Positions 31,582-43,487 of a stretch of 64,000 nt of DNA are shown here, piece after piece. Position 1 is the stretch's first letter; each line of letters begins with the position of its first letter. The stretch spans positions 434,001-498,000 of the forward strand of contig UWYS01000012.1 in assembly GCA_900291925.1 (NCBI GenBank), written 5' to 3'. The position numbers were made by a program, and so were the translations under genes. Below the pieces are notes generated by a model. It was not told the origin of the DNA, did not search any database, and worked only from the letters and a program-made list of their open reading frames with translations. Source of the stretch: Thecaphora thlaspeos. Its lineage: Eukaryota; Basidiomycota; Ustilaginomycetes; Urocystidales; Glomosporiaceae.

Positions 31582-32473
31582 TCACTTTTTCGAGCTGCCA
31601 AAGCCGGCGAAGCCCATGGCGGCCATGATTTCGGCGTCGTCGCCCTGAGGCGGTAGTGGTGCGTCGGCCTTTGAAGCTTGTGGTCCACGGCCGCCTGCCG
31701 CCTTTGCCTTCTTCTGGCGGTCCTCCCGCCTCTTCCGCCTCCTTTCCTCCTGGTCCTTTTCCTCTTGCTCTGCGATGGCCCGGATGCGTGCGTCAAAGTC
31801 GTAGGTGGCGACGAGGGAGCGCCGTGTACCGTCCGGTGCCAATTGCTTGCGCAGCGAATCGAGCTTGGCCCGTACCTGCTCGACCGTCGAGCGTGTCACC
31901 TGGGTCGTCTGACCGAGCCGCATCAGATCTGCAGGATGTGCGGGCAGTGCATGTTGACGAAGATGAATGAAGATGGGATGTGAGGTTGTCAGCAATCGTG
32001 GTGACCATCGCTCGGTCGTCTCGCTCGACAAGGCACGGGCCAGCAGAACACTCACGTAGGCGTCCGTTGATGTGGTCGAGGTAGGCGACGTTGTCCTTGC
32101 ACGTCTTGTTGCAGACGTCGCAGTGGAAGCCTGGGCCTTTGCTTCCGCCTCCGCCAGGCGCTCCAGCGTCCATGTCGACCATCATCGTCTTTCCTACATT
32201 CTTGTCGAGGTCGAGGGGCCCTGCGCGGGCCTGAAGCGCCTGAGTGGGTTTGGCGAGCACTTCTCTGCGGCGTCGCAGCGGGGCGAGGCCCTTTTGGAGG
32301 CGCGTCTCGTTCTCAGCGGCCGCCTCGCGATCCTGACGATCGCGCTCACGAGCCTTGGCGGTGAACTCTTGTACGTCCCACGTCCGACGCGAGGGCCCCA
32401 CGCCCGGTGCGCCTGGGTTCTGCGAGGTCGAGGTCAAGGCGGCGGCGGGCATGGCTGTAGATGGTGGCGGCAT
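31582..32473 (-). CDS. SNU23: U4/U6.U5 tri-snRNP zinc-finger protein Snu23/ZMAT2
   Basis: Snu23 is a component of the spliceosomal B complex, contacting the U6/5' splice site region with Prp38. Two exons (32056-32473 and 31582-31928) encode 254 residues. Family features are RRTWDVQEFTAKARERDRQD near residue 30, a linker with LDKNVGKTMMV, and a U1/matrin-type C2H2 finger with Cys118, Cys121, His134 and His140 (CDVCNKTC to DHINGRLH). The codon for the last zinc His is split by the intron (C then AT), which confirms the splice model. LMRLGQTTQVTRSTVEQVR follows, then YDFDARIRAIAEQEEKDQEE and a basic tail. The ending AAMGFAGFGSSKK matches fungal Snu23 C-termini in style. It is divergent from the NUP98-NUP96 gene. 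Confidence 0.9.
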
Positions 32474-33303
32474 GGTGGCGACTAGTGTGAGTGGGTATAT
32501 GCGCCTTTGTACTTGTGCTTTCCGGAGGCAGATGGAGACAGATGGAAGCAGGAGTGAAGTGAGGACAAGAAGCGTCAACAGGAAGAGGGAGGGAAGTGAG
32601 GAGCAGGCACAGGGTCAGGCGGGCGCCTCTGCCTTTCGCGTGTGGAGGAGAAGCGGGCCAAGAAGGCCGAGAGTGAGAGGCGGGGCCCAGAAGGCACGAA
32701 AATCGGGACTCGCCCTGGCGCCCATTTTGACCGCGGCCAGAGCAAAGTGATCGCGGCCCAGAGGCCAGAGGCCAAGAGGTGAGAGGATCACCACGGGCGC
32801 GCTCAGCGCTGCCTGGCCCCAGCCTTTTCGCCTGAGCCCACGCTGCGCCTTTTACGGAGGCTTTTTGCGCCGTCCCCTACCCTTCTCGCACCTCATCCAC
32901 CATCATCCTCACCCTCACCTCACCTCGCCTTCCGCTCCATCCTCCCATCCTCCCGCCTTCTCCTCCTCTCCCTCCCTCCTCTCCTCAGCATCACCCTGGC
33001 GTCCGCCCGTTCGCCCCCCTCGGAAGAACCCTTCTTCCTCCTTCGACGACGACGAAGACGACCATACGCTCCTTCCGAACAAACGGCGACCGGCGAGCGC
33101 CGCGCTAGCCTCTTCCTTAAAGGAGAAAGAGAGAGACAGATAGAGGTCTTGTGCAGCACGGCCTCGAGCTACCAACACCTTCCCGCCCGTCCTTCCTCGC
33201 ACTCCATCGCCCAGACAGTCCAGTCCGGCCGCCTCGCAGCCAGCTAGCCGGTCAGCAAGCTCCGCCTAGCAGCTGACCCCACTCGTGAGTCCGGCACAGC
33301 ACC
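32474..33303. promoter_or_regulatory. divergent SNU23 / NUP98-NUP96 upstream region
   Basis: 830 bp between divergent genes. The right half (about 32880-33000) is a C/T-rich leader with CCTCACC repeats. There is no convincing coding sequence; the open frames there are low complexity. Confidence 0.35.
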
Positions 33304-36300
33304 ATGTTCGGGTCCTCGGGCTTCGGAGGCTTCGGCCAGCAGAACCAGCAGAATCAGCAGAACCAGTCCGCCCAGCCCACCGGCGGCCTTTTCGGACAGC
33401 AGCCTCAGCAGAACGCCGCCGCCGGCTTCGGCGCGACAGGAGGTGAGTGGACCTAGCCCTTTCGCAAGCCTCCTAGCAACCGGCCAGACCGGGTCCCCCA
33501 TCGACATAAGCTCATCCATCTCCGCGTTCTCTCCTCGCTCTTCTCTTCCCACCTTTCTTGTGCAGGCTTCGGCTCCACCGGATTTGGCGCCTCTCAGCCC
33601 GCACAGACGGGAGGCGGCCTCTTCGGCCAGCCGGCGCAGCAGCAGAATACGCAGCAGAATCAGCAGTCGCAGCCCTTTAGCTTCGGCGCGACCAACAATG
33701 CCAGTGCCACGCCCGCTTTCGGTGCGCGGCCTGTCGGTACCACCGGCTTCGGCGGCTTTGGCGCCTCAAATACGACCAACACCGGCACCACAGGCGGCTT
33801 CTCGTTCGGCGCCGGCGCCGCCCAGCCCCAGGAGCAGCAGCAGAGCACCGGCTTCGGCTCGACGCCCTCCACCTTTGGCGGAGCGCAAACCGGCGGAGGC
33901 CTCTTCGGACAGCAGCAGCAGCAGCCTGCCGCTGCGACTGGTTTCGGTGGCAACGCGTTCGGTCAGCAGCAGAATACAGGCGCCGCGGGAGCTGCCGCTG
34001 TCCCTGGTCAGATCACCCAGGGCACCGCTCAGGTCCCCTACGATCCTCTGCGCGAGGACATCAGCCCCAACGAGCACTTGAAGGACCGAAAGATGTGGGA
34101 CGTCCAGCAGTCGATCGTCGTGATGCCGGCCTACGCCCACTGCAGCCCAGAGGAGCTGCGGCTGATGGACTATCAGCAGGGAAGGTCCAAGGGCATCGCA
34201 GGACCCGCGGCCGGCGCGACGGGGACTGGCTTCGGCTTCGGCGCCCAGCCCTCCACCACCAACACCTTCGGCCAGCAACCGGCAACCACCGGCTTCGGCG
34301 CTACTCAGCCCGCAGCGGGCGGCGGCCCGTTCGATCAGCAGCAGCAGCAGCAGCCGCAGCAACAGACGGGCGGCCTCTTTGGACAGCAGCAGAGCCAGAC
34401 TGGCGGCCTGTTTGGAGCAAAGCCGGCGACGACTGAGTTCGGCGCGACGAGTACCACGGGTGGAGGCCTCTTCGGCCAGACCCAGCAGCAGCAGCCGCAG
34501 CAGGGCGGAGGTCTCTTTGGCTCCGCCGCACAGACCGGCCAGCAGCCCTCGTCTGGCTTCTCTTTCGGGGGCGCTGCCAACAACACCAACACCAACACGG
34601 CCGGCCAGACCGGCGCCTTCTCGTTTGGCGCCAATAACAACGCCGCTCAGCAGCAGAACAAGCCCGCCTTCGGCTTCGGCGCCTCCACCCAACAAACCCA
34701 GCCCTCGACCGGCTTCAGCTTCGGCGGCGCCACCAACACCAACCAACAGCAGCAGCAGCCGGGCCAGACGAGCACCGGCTTTGGAGCAGGTGCAACGGGC
34801 GGCGGCTTCAGCTTTGGCGCCAAGCCGGCGACGGGAGGTCTCTTTGGCAGCACCGCCAGCCAGCCGGGCGCCCAGCCCGCCTCCACCAACTCGACTTTTG
34901 GCGGATTTGGTGGCGCCACGACCGCTGGCGCCCAGCAGAACAAGCCGGCGTTTTCCTTTGGCACGGGCGGCGCGACAGCCTCTGGCGCCGGCGGCGGCCT
35001 GTTTGGCACGGCGGCGCCTACGACCACCAGCCAGCCCGGAGGCCTCTTCGGCGGCGCTAGCACCAACACAGCCGGCATCGGCGGCTTCAGCTTCGGCGGA
35101 GCGCAGCAGAACAACCAGCAGGCTGGTCAGGCGGGGACGACGGGCGGCTTCGGTACGGGCGGCCTGTTTGGAGCCAAGCCCGCCGGACAGACGGGCACGC
35201 AGCAGGGCGGAGGCCTCTTTGGCAACACCCAGACCCAGACCGGCACTGGATTCGGCGGCACGACCGGCGGCGGCGGCCTGTTCGGCGGCGCCACCAACAA
35301 TAACAATAACGCCGCCAAGCCTGGAGGCTTCTCCTTTGGCGGATCTTCTCTGTTCGGCACCGGACAGCAGCAACAGCAGCAGCAGCCGGCTGGCGGTCTC
35401 GGCGGAGGTTTCGGCCAGAACAATGCCACCGGCGGCTCGAGCCTCTTTGGTGGCGTGGGCCAAACGCAGAACGCTGGCACGGGAGGCGGCCTCCTTGGCG
35501 GCGGCTCTTCGTTGTTTGGCAACAGCACTGCGGGCGGAGGCGGCCTCTTTGGCCAGTCGACCAACCAGACTGGCCTCGGCTCCAGCATGTTTGGCCAGTC
35601 GCAAGCCGGCCAGCAGCAACAGCAACAGCAGCAACAGCAGCAACAGCCAACCATCCAGGCTTCGCTGGATGCCAACCCCTACGGCACCGACGGCCTGTTT
35701 GCCTCGAGCCTTCCGCCCCAGGCCCAGGGCGCCGCTGCCCAGGTCCCGCTGCCGTTCAACGTTTCCGCAAAAAACAAGCCTCCGCTCGTTGCGCCCTTCC
35801 GCTCGAGCCCGCGCAGCGCCGCCAAGATCACGCGCCTACGTGGATCGACGCCGGCCGGCAACGGCTTCGGCGGCCGCGAAGGTACGCCAGGCACCGGCAG
35901 AGAGGGCACGCCTGGTGCCTACACCCGCTTCGGCACGCCCGGACGCGCCGGGTCGCCCAGCATCTTTAAAGGCCTCAGCGACGAGCACAGCCAGCCGCTG
36001 TCGTCGCAAGCCTTTGTCTCGCGACCCAGCTCAAAGCGGTTGGTGCTCGACGAGCCGGGCGACGGCAGCTTCTCGGCCAGCCGCAGCGGCGTCGGTCGCA
36101 GCGGCAGCGTCCCCCAGTTCGATATCAACAACAGCCCGCTGACCAGTGGTGCCGGCTTCCTCCGCTCCGGCACCGTCCAGCCAGCCGCCAACCGGGTCAG
36201 TTTCAGCCCTGCGCTCGAGCAGCGCGCCGAGTCGGTGAGGCCCGGAGGTGCCGGAGGCGGCGACGTCAGCTTTGCCTCGTCCCTGCCCTCGCGACGCGGC

Positions 36301-39300
36301 AACCTCTTCGCCTCGATTTCGCTGGCCGACGACTCGCCCTCGAAGCCTGCCGCTGCGCCTCGACCGGGACGCGATCTCGAGTCGTCGTTTGCCGCCGCCC
36401 CCAGCGAGCCTACCGCTGCTACAGCCAAGAAAGGCGAGTACTACCTCGAGCCAAGCCTTGCGGCCCTCCGCACTGCCCGCTACGAGGAGCTGGCGGCCGT
36501 CTATGGCTTCGTCGTTGGACGTCACGGCGTTGGCAAGGTCGAGTTCCTCGAGCCCGTCGACCTCACCACGCTGCCCGACCTCACCGACATCGCCGGCGGC
36601 GTCGTCCAGATCCGGCTCAAGGAGATCGTCGTCTATCCCGAGGAGGGCGATTACGACCCACGCAACCCGCGCGACGGCGCCAAGCACAACTACGACAGCG
36701 TCGCCAAGGCCGAGCAGGGGACGGGCCTCAACGTCCCCGCGCGCGTCAGCCTCGAAGGCTGCTGGCCCACCGATCGGGCAACGCGCGAGCCGATCAAGGA
36801 CGCCAACCACCCGCGGGTCAAGCAGCACATCAACAAGCTCAAGAACAAGGGCGAGACCGAGTTTGTTGACTACGAGGCCGAGTCCGGGACCTGGACTTTC
36901 AAGGTCAAGCACTTTTCCCGCTACGGCCTCGACGACAGCGACGAAGACGATGACGATGCTACCGCCGCCGCCGCCACGCCTTCCAACGCGGCCCAGGCCG
37001 TGCTGCATGCGAAGGCTAGGGCGACGGCCGCTTCGCAGCGGGCCTCGCGAGCGCAGAGGGTCGAGCGCGGCCTCGACAGCGAAGGCGACGATGACGACGC
37101 TCCGCCGCCGCCGAAGGCGCTTTTCGACAGTGCCTCGGAGCGTGGGAGCCTGATCGATGGGGACGACGACGACGAGTCGCGACTTTCGGACGACGCCTCC
37201 ACCGCCATGCACGAGAGCGAGTTACTTGACGACGGAAATTGGGGCGTCAGGGCGAGCACGCCGCGCGCTGGCCGCTCGGCGGGGTTTGGCTATGAGCGGG
37301 CGCAGAGCGCCACCCCATCCGTTCTCACGGCAGCGGGGTTTGGCGGCGGCGCTGCAGGAGGAGGGATAGCAGCGGGGCGCGCCTCGTCCGGGGTCGAGGC
37401 GAGGAGAGTCCAGGTGATGCAGGCGAGTTTTTTTGGGCGGGACGACAGCCAGGTAGCTTCCGGGGCTGTCGTCCCTTCGCTGACGGCGGCCACTCCGACA
37501 TCCCTTAAGGTGTCCGGGGCCCTCGCCGTCAACCCCAGGAAGCACAACCGGTACAGCACCGGCACCAACGCATCGTCGCAGAGTCCCCAGGCGCCGGAGC
37601 AAGACAACCGGTCGGGAGGCGCGACGCCGGCGTCGGCGGGCTTCAAGGCCGGTGGTGACGGAGGCCACAGCCTTGGAGGAGCGGGTGCGCGGGCCGCCTT
37701 TGACGTCGATCCGGTGACTCAACAGCCCGAGACGGCCCGGCCGGCGAGGAAGCTGACCCGGCTTGATCTGTCGCGATCCGCCGTTAAGGGCCACGAGGGG
37801 CTCTCACTTGATGCCGGCCTAGCCCTCGGACGCAGTTTTCGCGTGGGCTGGGGCCCCGACGGCAGCATCGTCCACAACGGCAAGATTGTCGGGCTAGCAG
37901 CCACCGGCGCAAACAAGTGAGTAATTCGCGAGTCGGATCGCACCATGAGGCAAAATGGAGCGCAACAAAACTGATATTTATTTGACATACCTCGCCCCTT
38001 CTGCTCTGCCGCCGATTTTCACGGTTAGAGCTGCTAGTGAGGAGAGCGCAGCGAGCACCATCACGACCGTCAAGATCGAGAAGCTCAAAATTTTCAAGGA
38101 CGCAGAGACGGTGCGTAGACTGCCTTCGACGCTGTCAAAGCCAAGGGCTAGGAAAGGGAGACGGGCGCTGACTTCCACCGACCGATCCTGTTGACGCCTA
38201 CCGCTTCTGCTGCTCGTCCCTTTGCGTACAATTAGATGACGGAGGAGGCAAAGAAGGCCGAAAAGCTGCTCGAGGTCCAGCTGGACAACTCGGCCGTAGA
38301 GGCCGACGAGCACGGCTGTCCGGTGGCCTACACGCGATTCTCCACGCGCTTCCGCCACTTTGCCCGCGTGTTCGAGCTCAAGGACAGGAGCTTCGAGGCC
38401 TGTCTCTGGCGTCTCGGTGTGGCCCTCTTTGACGAGATCGATCTCAAGCTGCCCGAGGGCACGTCGACCGCCGTCGCCGACCGGACCGCCAACCTGCGCC
38501 GCAAGGCGGCCCTCTCGAGCTGGCTCCGACATAGCGTCGCCGGGACCGTGGAGACCGAGTCCCGCTCCCACGTCGCTGCCAGTAGGCAGGCCGCGCTCGC
38601 CTTTGCCTACCTCAGCGGCAATCAGGTCGAGCGGGCCGCACAGGCGGCCCTCGAGTCGGGCGACGTCCGCCTCGCCACCCTCATTGCCCAGGCCGGCGGC
38701 GACGAGGAGACCAAGGCCGACATCAACGAGCAGCTGCTGATATGGCGGCAGGAGGGCGTCGACGCCCACATCACCAAAGACCACCGGCGTGTCTACGAGC
38801 TGCTCGCCGGTAACGTCACGCTCTCCAAGGGCACCGAGCCGCGGGCGACGCGCGACCCAATCGACCAGGTTGCCGACCTCCGGATCGCCGAGGGCCTCGA
38901 CTGGAAGCGCGCCTTCGGACTCCACCTCTGGTACGAGTCGGCCCACGAGGCCCCGCTGCAGCAGAGCTTCGAGCGGTACGAGCAGATGGTCGGAGGCGCC
39001 GGCGGCACCGCGCCGCCGCTGCCGCACTACCAAGACGGCTCCCAGCTCGGCGCGCTGCGCATCAAGCAGCTGCTGCAGCGGCCGGACTACGACCGCGACG
39101 CCCAATTTGAGCTGATCAAGCTCTACGCCAAGTCGACGCACGATCTCGAGTCGACGCTCCGCCCGTGTGCCTTTGGGCCGAGCAATACCGACTTCCGCCT
39201 GCCATGGCACCTCTACAACCTCCTCTCGCGCGTGCTGAGGCAGCGCGACTTCCAGGATCGGACCGAGCTCGGCCTCGACCTAGCCACCGACGCCATGGAC

Positions 39301-40185
39301 GACGACGAAGGCGGCCGCGGCGAGGGCCGGCCGGAGGGCAACAGCGCCCGAGCCGACGGCCTCACATCGAGCTATGCGCAGCAGCTCGAGCTCGAGGGCC
39401 TGTGGAGGTGGTCGGCCTTTGTCCTGCTGCACCTCGAGCTGTCGTCGAGCCGGCAGACCGCCGTCAAGGCGCTGCTGGCGCGCAAGGTCGACGAGATCGA
39501 CCAGAACGCCGAGCGCTTCTTCTGCGTCTGGCTGCAGATTCCGATCGAGTGGATCTACGAGGCCCGAGCCTACGAGGCGCGCCAACGCGACGACCGGTAC
39601 GGCGAGTACCAGCTGCAGCTCAGGGCCAAAAACTTGGTCGACGCGCACAACGTGGCGGTGCGCCACCTTGCGCCCGAGGCCGTGATCCGCGGCGACCAGG
39701 AGCTGATCATGCAGCTGTTCACGCCCTTCTACGCGGACGGCATGGACCCGACGTTGGACCTGCCTGGGTGGGCCGAGGGCGGCGAGCTGTTTGTCGATTA
39801 CGTCTCTGCGTCGCGCGAGCTGCCGGGGCTGCTGGGCCAGGCCGACAGCGGCGAGCTGAGCGGCCCCGAGGCCGAGAGGCTGGAGCGCCACTCGAAGCGG
39901 CTGACCGAGATGCTGGCGGGCGTCGAGACGCTCTTCCCGCGCCCTGACACGGAGCTGGCGCAGAAAGTGGCGCGGACGGAGATGGTGGGTGGCCTGATGG
40001 CGCTGGTGCGGCAGGTCTCGAACCGACCACTTGGCCCCGCCGGTCAGAAGAGCCTCGAGTCGGCCGTGGCCCACGTCGACCTCAACGTCGGCAGCAAGTG
40101 GGACCCGGCCTGCCTCGAGGTCGACGCGGTCCAGAACGCCGCCGAGGACTACCTCGACCTGTTGCTCGGCGTGTCACCGGCTTGA
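33304..40185 (+). CDS. NUP98-NUP96: Nucleoporin Nup98-Nup96 autoprocessed precursor
   Basis: This is a nuclear pore protein made as one chain and self-cleaved into a mobile FG nucleoporin and a Y-complex scaffold. Four exons (33304-33442, 33566-37916, 38029-38110, 38236-40185) encode 2173 residues. FG/GLFG repeats run from the N-terminus to about residue 800, interrupted near 212-250 by a GLEBS-like Gle2-binding segment (MPAYAHCSPEELRLMDYQ). The autoproteolytic domain starts near residue 1000 (GEYYLEPSLAALR) and carries HFSRYGL, with cleavage expected between Phe1163 and Ser1164. The rest matches Nup96/Nup145C, including TRFSTRFRHFARVFELKDRS and a long helical solenoid. Small introns near the start of the Nup96 solenoid give consistent phases. 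Budding yeast has the same arrangement in Nup145. Confidence 0.93.
35614..35650. repeat. CAG/CAA repeat encoding a glutamine run
   Basis: A mixed CAG/CAA tract in the FG domain encodes about 12 consecutive glutamines. Shorter CAG runs occur elsewhere in the same domain. It is likely length-polymorphic. Confidence 0.8.
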
Positions 40186-40952
40186 TTGGCGATGGCGAGT
40201 CCTGCAGATTAGTCGTAGTCGTCCGTTTCCATCCTCATAGTTGTAGTAGTAGCGGTGGCTCGGCTTTCCTCGTAGGTAGTAGTCGCCGTAGGTAGTTCCA
40301 CCGTGGTACTTAGCCCGTACCTCTATTGCCCCCTCTCGATCTTCGATGTATGCTCCCAGCCTGCTTCTCACCACCTTTTTTTCACCTCCTCTCCCACTCC
40401 CTCTCCATATGCCGGAGGTATGCCTTGCCATGTAGTAGCTAAGAGACCCAGAATTCAGAAAACATTGCTTCCAGCCCCACGCAGACCGGTTCAAAGCCAA
40501 GATTGAAGCAGTAGGTTCGTGTGTGTTCGATGGAGTGAAAACATCAGCGGACGAGCCAGCCTGCCAGGCCAGTCAGAAGACGCGACGCGTACAGCAGGCG
40601 CGGGCGGGCGCACGCGGGTGGGCGGCGCGAGAATGACACTTTGGCAGCCAGCCAGCCAGCCAGCCAGAGCGAGAGGCGCGCGCAGCAGCAGAAGGCCCTC
40701 CCTAACGACTGAGCTTCACCCTCGCCAAACCCCCCTCTCCCCTTCGCCACCCGCTCTTCTTCCATCTACACGCCCTCACCCTCACCCTCACCTATTTGTT
40801 CTTCACCACAGCCGCCTCGCTCTCTACATCGTCCTCTGCACACACGCAACAACCCGACCCGAGCACCCCCATCCCGAAGCAGCGAGCTTCAGCCACACGC
40901 ACGCTCGCACAGCTCCACCTCCCTCCACAGCAGCGCAACGCACCCGCCCACA
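40186..40952. other. NUP98-NUP96 3' flank and RFA1 promoter/leader
   Basis: 767 bp lie between tandem genes. They contain a (CAGC)n run at about 40644-40667 and C/T-rich leader with CCCTCA repeats (about 40764-40790). A B-box-like word at 40478-40488 is not part of a tRNA. Confidence 0.4.
40644..40667. repeat. (CAGC)n microsatellite
   Basis: About five to six tandem copies of CAGC/GCCA lie upstream of RFA1, probably in its promoter. Confidence 0.8.
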
Positions 40953-43294
40953 ATGTCGCTCACCGACCTGTCGCAGGGCGCCATCGCCCGCATGGTTGAC
41001 AGCACCGATACCAGCAACGGCGTCCAGAACCCCGTCTGCCAGATCCTCAGCATCAAAAAGATCTCGTCGTCCGCGACGGCCAACCCCAACATCGGCGACA
41101 GGTACCGCATCATCCTCTCCGATGGCGTCCACTTTGCCCAAGGTAGGTCGCGCCAGGCTTCTGCCGAGTGCTGTCGAGTGCTGCCATCCTTACCATCGTT
41201 CCCGCTGCAGCGCTATGAGAGCTCACACCTTTTTCTCTGATCGCCCGCCGTCATCCGACTCATCCAGCAATGCTCGCTTCGCAGAAGCGCTACATGGCAG
41301 AGAACGGCGAGATCGACAAGAACTCGGTCGTCCGCGTCCTGCAGTACTCGAGCAACAACGTCCAGAACCGCCGCATCCTCATCCTCCTCGACCTGGAAGT
41401 GGTCGGCTCGCCAACCGAACAGAGGCTGGGCAACCCCACGGCGCTCGACGACCCCAACAAGCCGGCCGGAGCACCCGCCGCCGGAGCAGGACCGGTCAAG
41501 CAGGAGGGCGGCGGCGCCGGTAGCAGCAGCGCCAACCGCACCGGCTCGACCAAGCCTGCGACGGGCGGTCGACCGGGAGGTTCCAGCATGAACGCCGGCC
41601 TTCCCATCTACCCGATCGAGGGCCTCTCGCCTTACCAGAACAAGTGGACGATCAAGGCGCGCGTGACGTCCAAGTCAGACATCCGACACTGGAGCAACCA
41701 GCGTGGCGAGGGCAAGCTGTTCAGCGTCAACTTACTCGACGAGAGCGGCGAGATCAAGGCGACCGGCTTCAACGACGCCGTCGACCGCTTTTACGGCCTG
41801 CTCCAGGAGAACAAGGTCTACCTCATCAGCAAGGCCAAAGTTAGTATCGCCAAGAAGCAGTTCAGCAACCTAACGAATGAGTACGAGATCATGTTTGAGA
41901 ACTCGACAGAGATTGAGGAGTGCACCGACGCATCCGACGTGCCCGAAGTCAAGTTCGAGTTCGTCCCCATCGATCAGCTCGAGAATGTCGAGCCCAACCA
42001 GACCTGCGACGTTATTGGCGTGATGGAGAGCTATGGCGAGCTGTCGGAAATCATCTCAAAGGCGTCGCAGCGGCCCGTCTCGAAGCGCGACCTGACGCTC
42101 GTCGACCAGACGGGTCGCAGCGTGCGCCTGACGATGTGGGGCAAGTCGGCGGAGAGCTTCCCGCAGAACCAAGGCGTCGACGACAAGCCGGTCATCGCGG
42201 TCAAGGGCGTCAAGGTGGGCGACTTTGGCGGCCGGAGCCTGAGCATGTTCGGCAGCTCGACGATGATGATCAACCCGGACATCCCCGAGTCGCACGGCCT
42301 CCGCGGCTGGTTCGACAACGATGGCGCCAACGCCAGCTTCAAGCCCTACAGCAACACGGGCATGGGCGGCGGCGGCGGGGCGGGCGCGGGCGGCAACATG
42401 GCTGAACGAAGGTCCATCGCGCAGGTCCGCGACGAGAACCTCGGCATGAGCGAGAAGCCCGACTACTTCAACATCCGCGCCACCATCGTCTACGTCAAGC
42501 AGGACAACCTTTGGTACACGGCCTGCCCGTCGGACTCGTGCAACAAAAAGGTCAACCAGGAGAACGACGGCCTCTGGAGGTGCGAGAAATGCGACAAGAG
42601 CTTCGAGGCGCCACAGTACCGGTGAGTTAGCAAGGGAGCCCCGTCGCAGCAGGCAGCAGGTCCCCAACCCTCCTTCCTTCCTTCGATCGATCGACCCATG
42701 CTGACCCTCGATCTGCATCCTGCTCTTCTACCTCCTCCAGGTACCTTCTCTCGACCAACGTGGCCGATATGACCGGCCAGATGTGGCTGAGCGGGTTCAA
42801 CGACGACGCCGAGCAGATTATCGGGAAGACGGCGGGCGAGCTGTACCAAATCAAGGTGGGTTGGCACGGATAGTTCTTTGAGGGGCTTCGGTCCTTGAGA
42901 TCAAGTCGCCTCCTGGTCTGTTACTGACATATCGATCCGGCCCTCACGTCGACCGCCGTCGCTGTCGCTACCTCACGACAGGAGGAGAACGAGAGCGAGT
43001 ACACCGCCGTCCTCCATCGCGCCGCCAACCGAATGTACATGTTCAACTGCCGAGCCAAGCAGGACACCTTCAACGTGAGTTTGAGGCGCTGCCTGGTATC
43101 GTGACTGCGCTGAGCTTGCCTGCCGGGGGCTAACGATGCGATCTTCTCTTTTCTCCCTCCCCTGTGTCTTCAACCTCAACGCACTGACCGTCCAGGACCA
43201 GACAAGGGTGCGCTACACAATCAGCCGCGCCGCACCCGTCGACTTTGCCAAGGTCGGACACGAACTGGCCGAGGCCATCAACGCCTACCTATGA
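40953..43294 (+). CDS. RFA1: Replication protein A large subunit (RPA70)
   Basis: RPA70 is the main single-stranded DNA-binding subunit in replication, repair and recombination. Five exons (40953-41142, 41268-42621, 42741-42855, 42982-43074, 43196-43294) encode 616 residues; yeast Rfa1 has 621. The N-terminal OB fold (DBD-F) starts MSLTDLSQGAIARMV and contains YRIILSDG. A Gly/Ala/Ser linker follows. DBD-A begins NAGLPIYPIEGLSPYQNKWTI with KARVTSKSDIRHW. DBD-B includes YGELSEIISKASQRPVSKRD. DBD-C has a zinc ribbon (CPSDSC ... CEKC, about residues 485-515). The C-terminal part mediates trimerisation. The CACAATG start follows a leader rich in CACA. Confidence 0.95.
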
Positions 43295-43487
43295 GACTTG
43301 CGGCGTCAACGGGGAGCAGTAGCAGGCTCTTGGTCGTTCCCGGCCTTCCCAGCTGTACCTGCACGACGCTTGTGTACCCGTACCTCGGCGTCTTCCTGAT
43401 TGCCTGCTTCCCTGAGCGCGTAAGCCATCCATGCGAGATGGCTTTCCAAATGTCTCTGTATCTGTGCGTGTTCTCTCTCGTCTCGTC

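Noticed and set aside
33766..35643. 625-codon Ala/Gly/Leu-rich frame antisense to NUP98-NUP96
   Set aside because: It arises from translating FG/GLFG repeats backwards; it is low complexity with no start context or domain.
40478..40488. GGTTCAAAGCC, a match to the Pol III B box
   Set aside because: The flanking bases do not form a T stem and there is no acceptor or anticodon stem, so it is not a tRNA.
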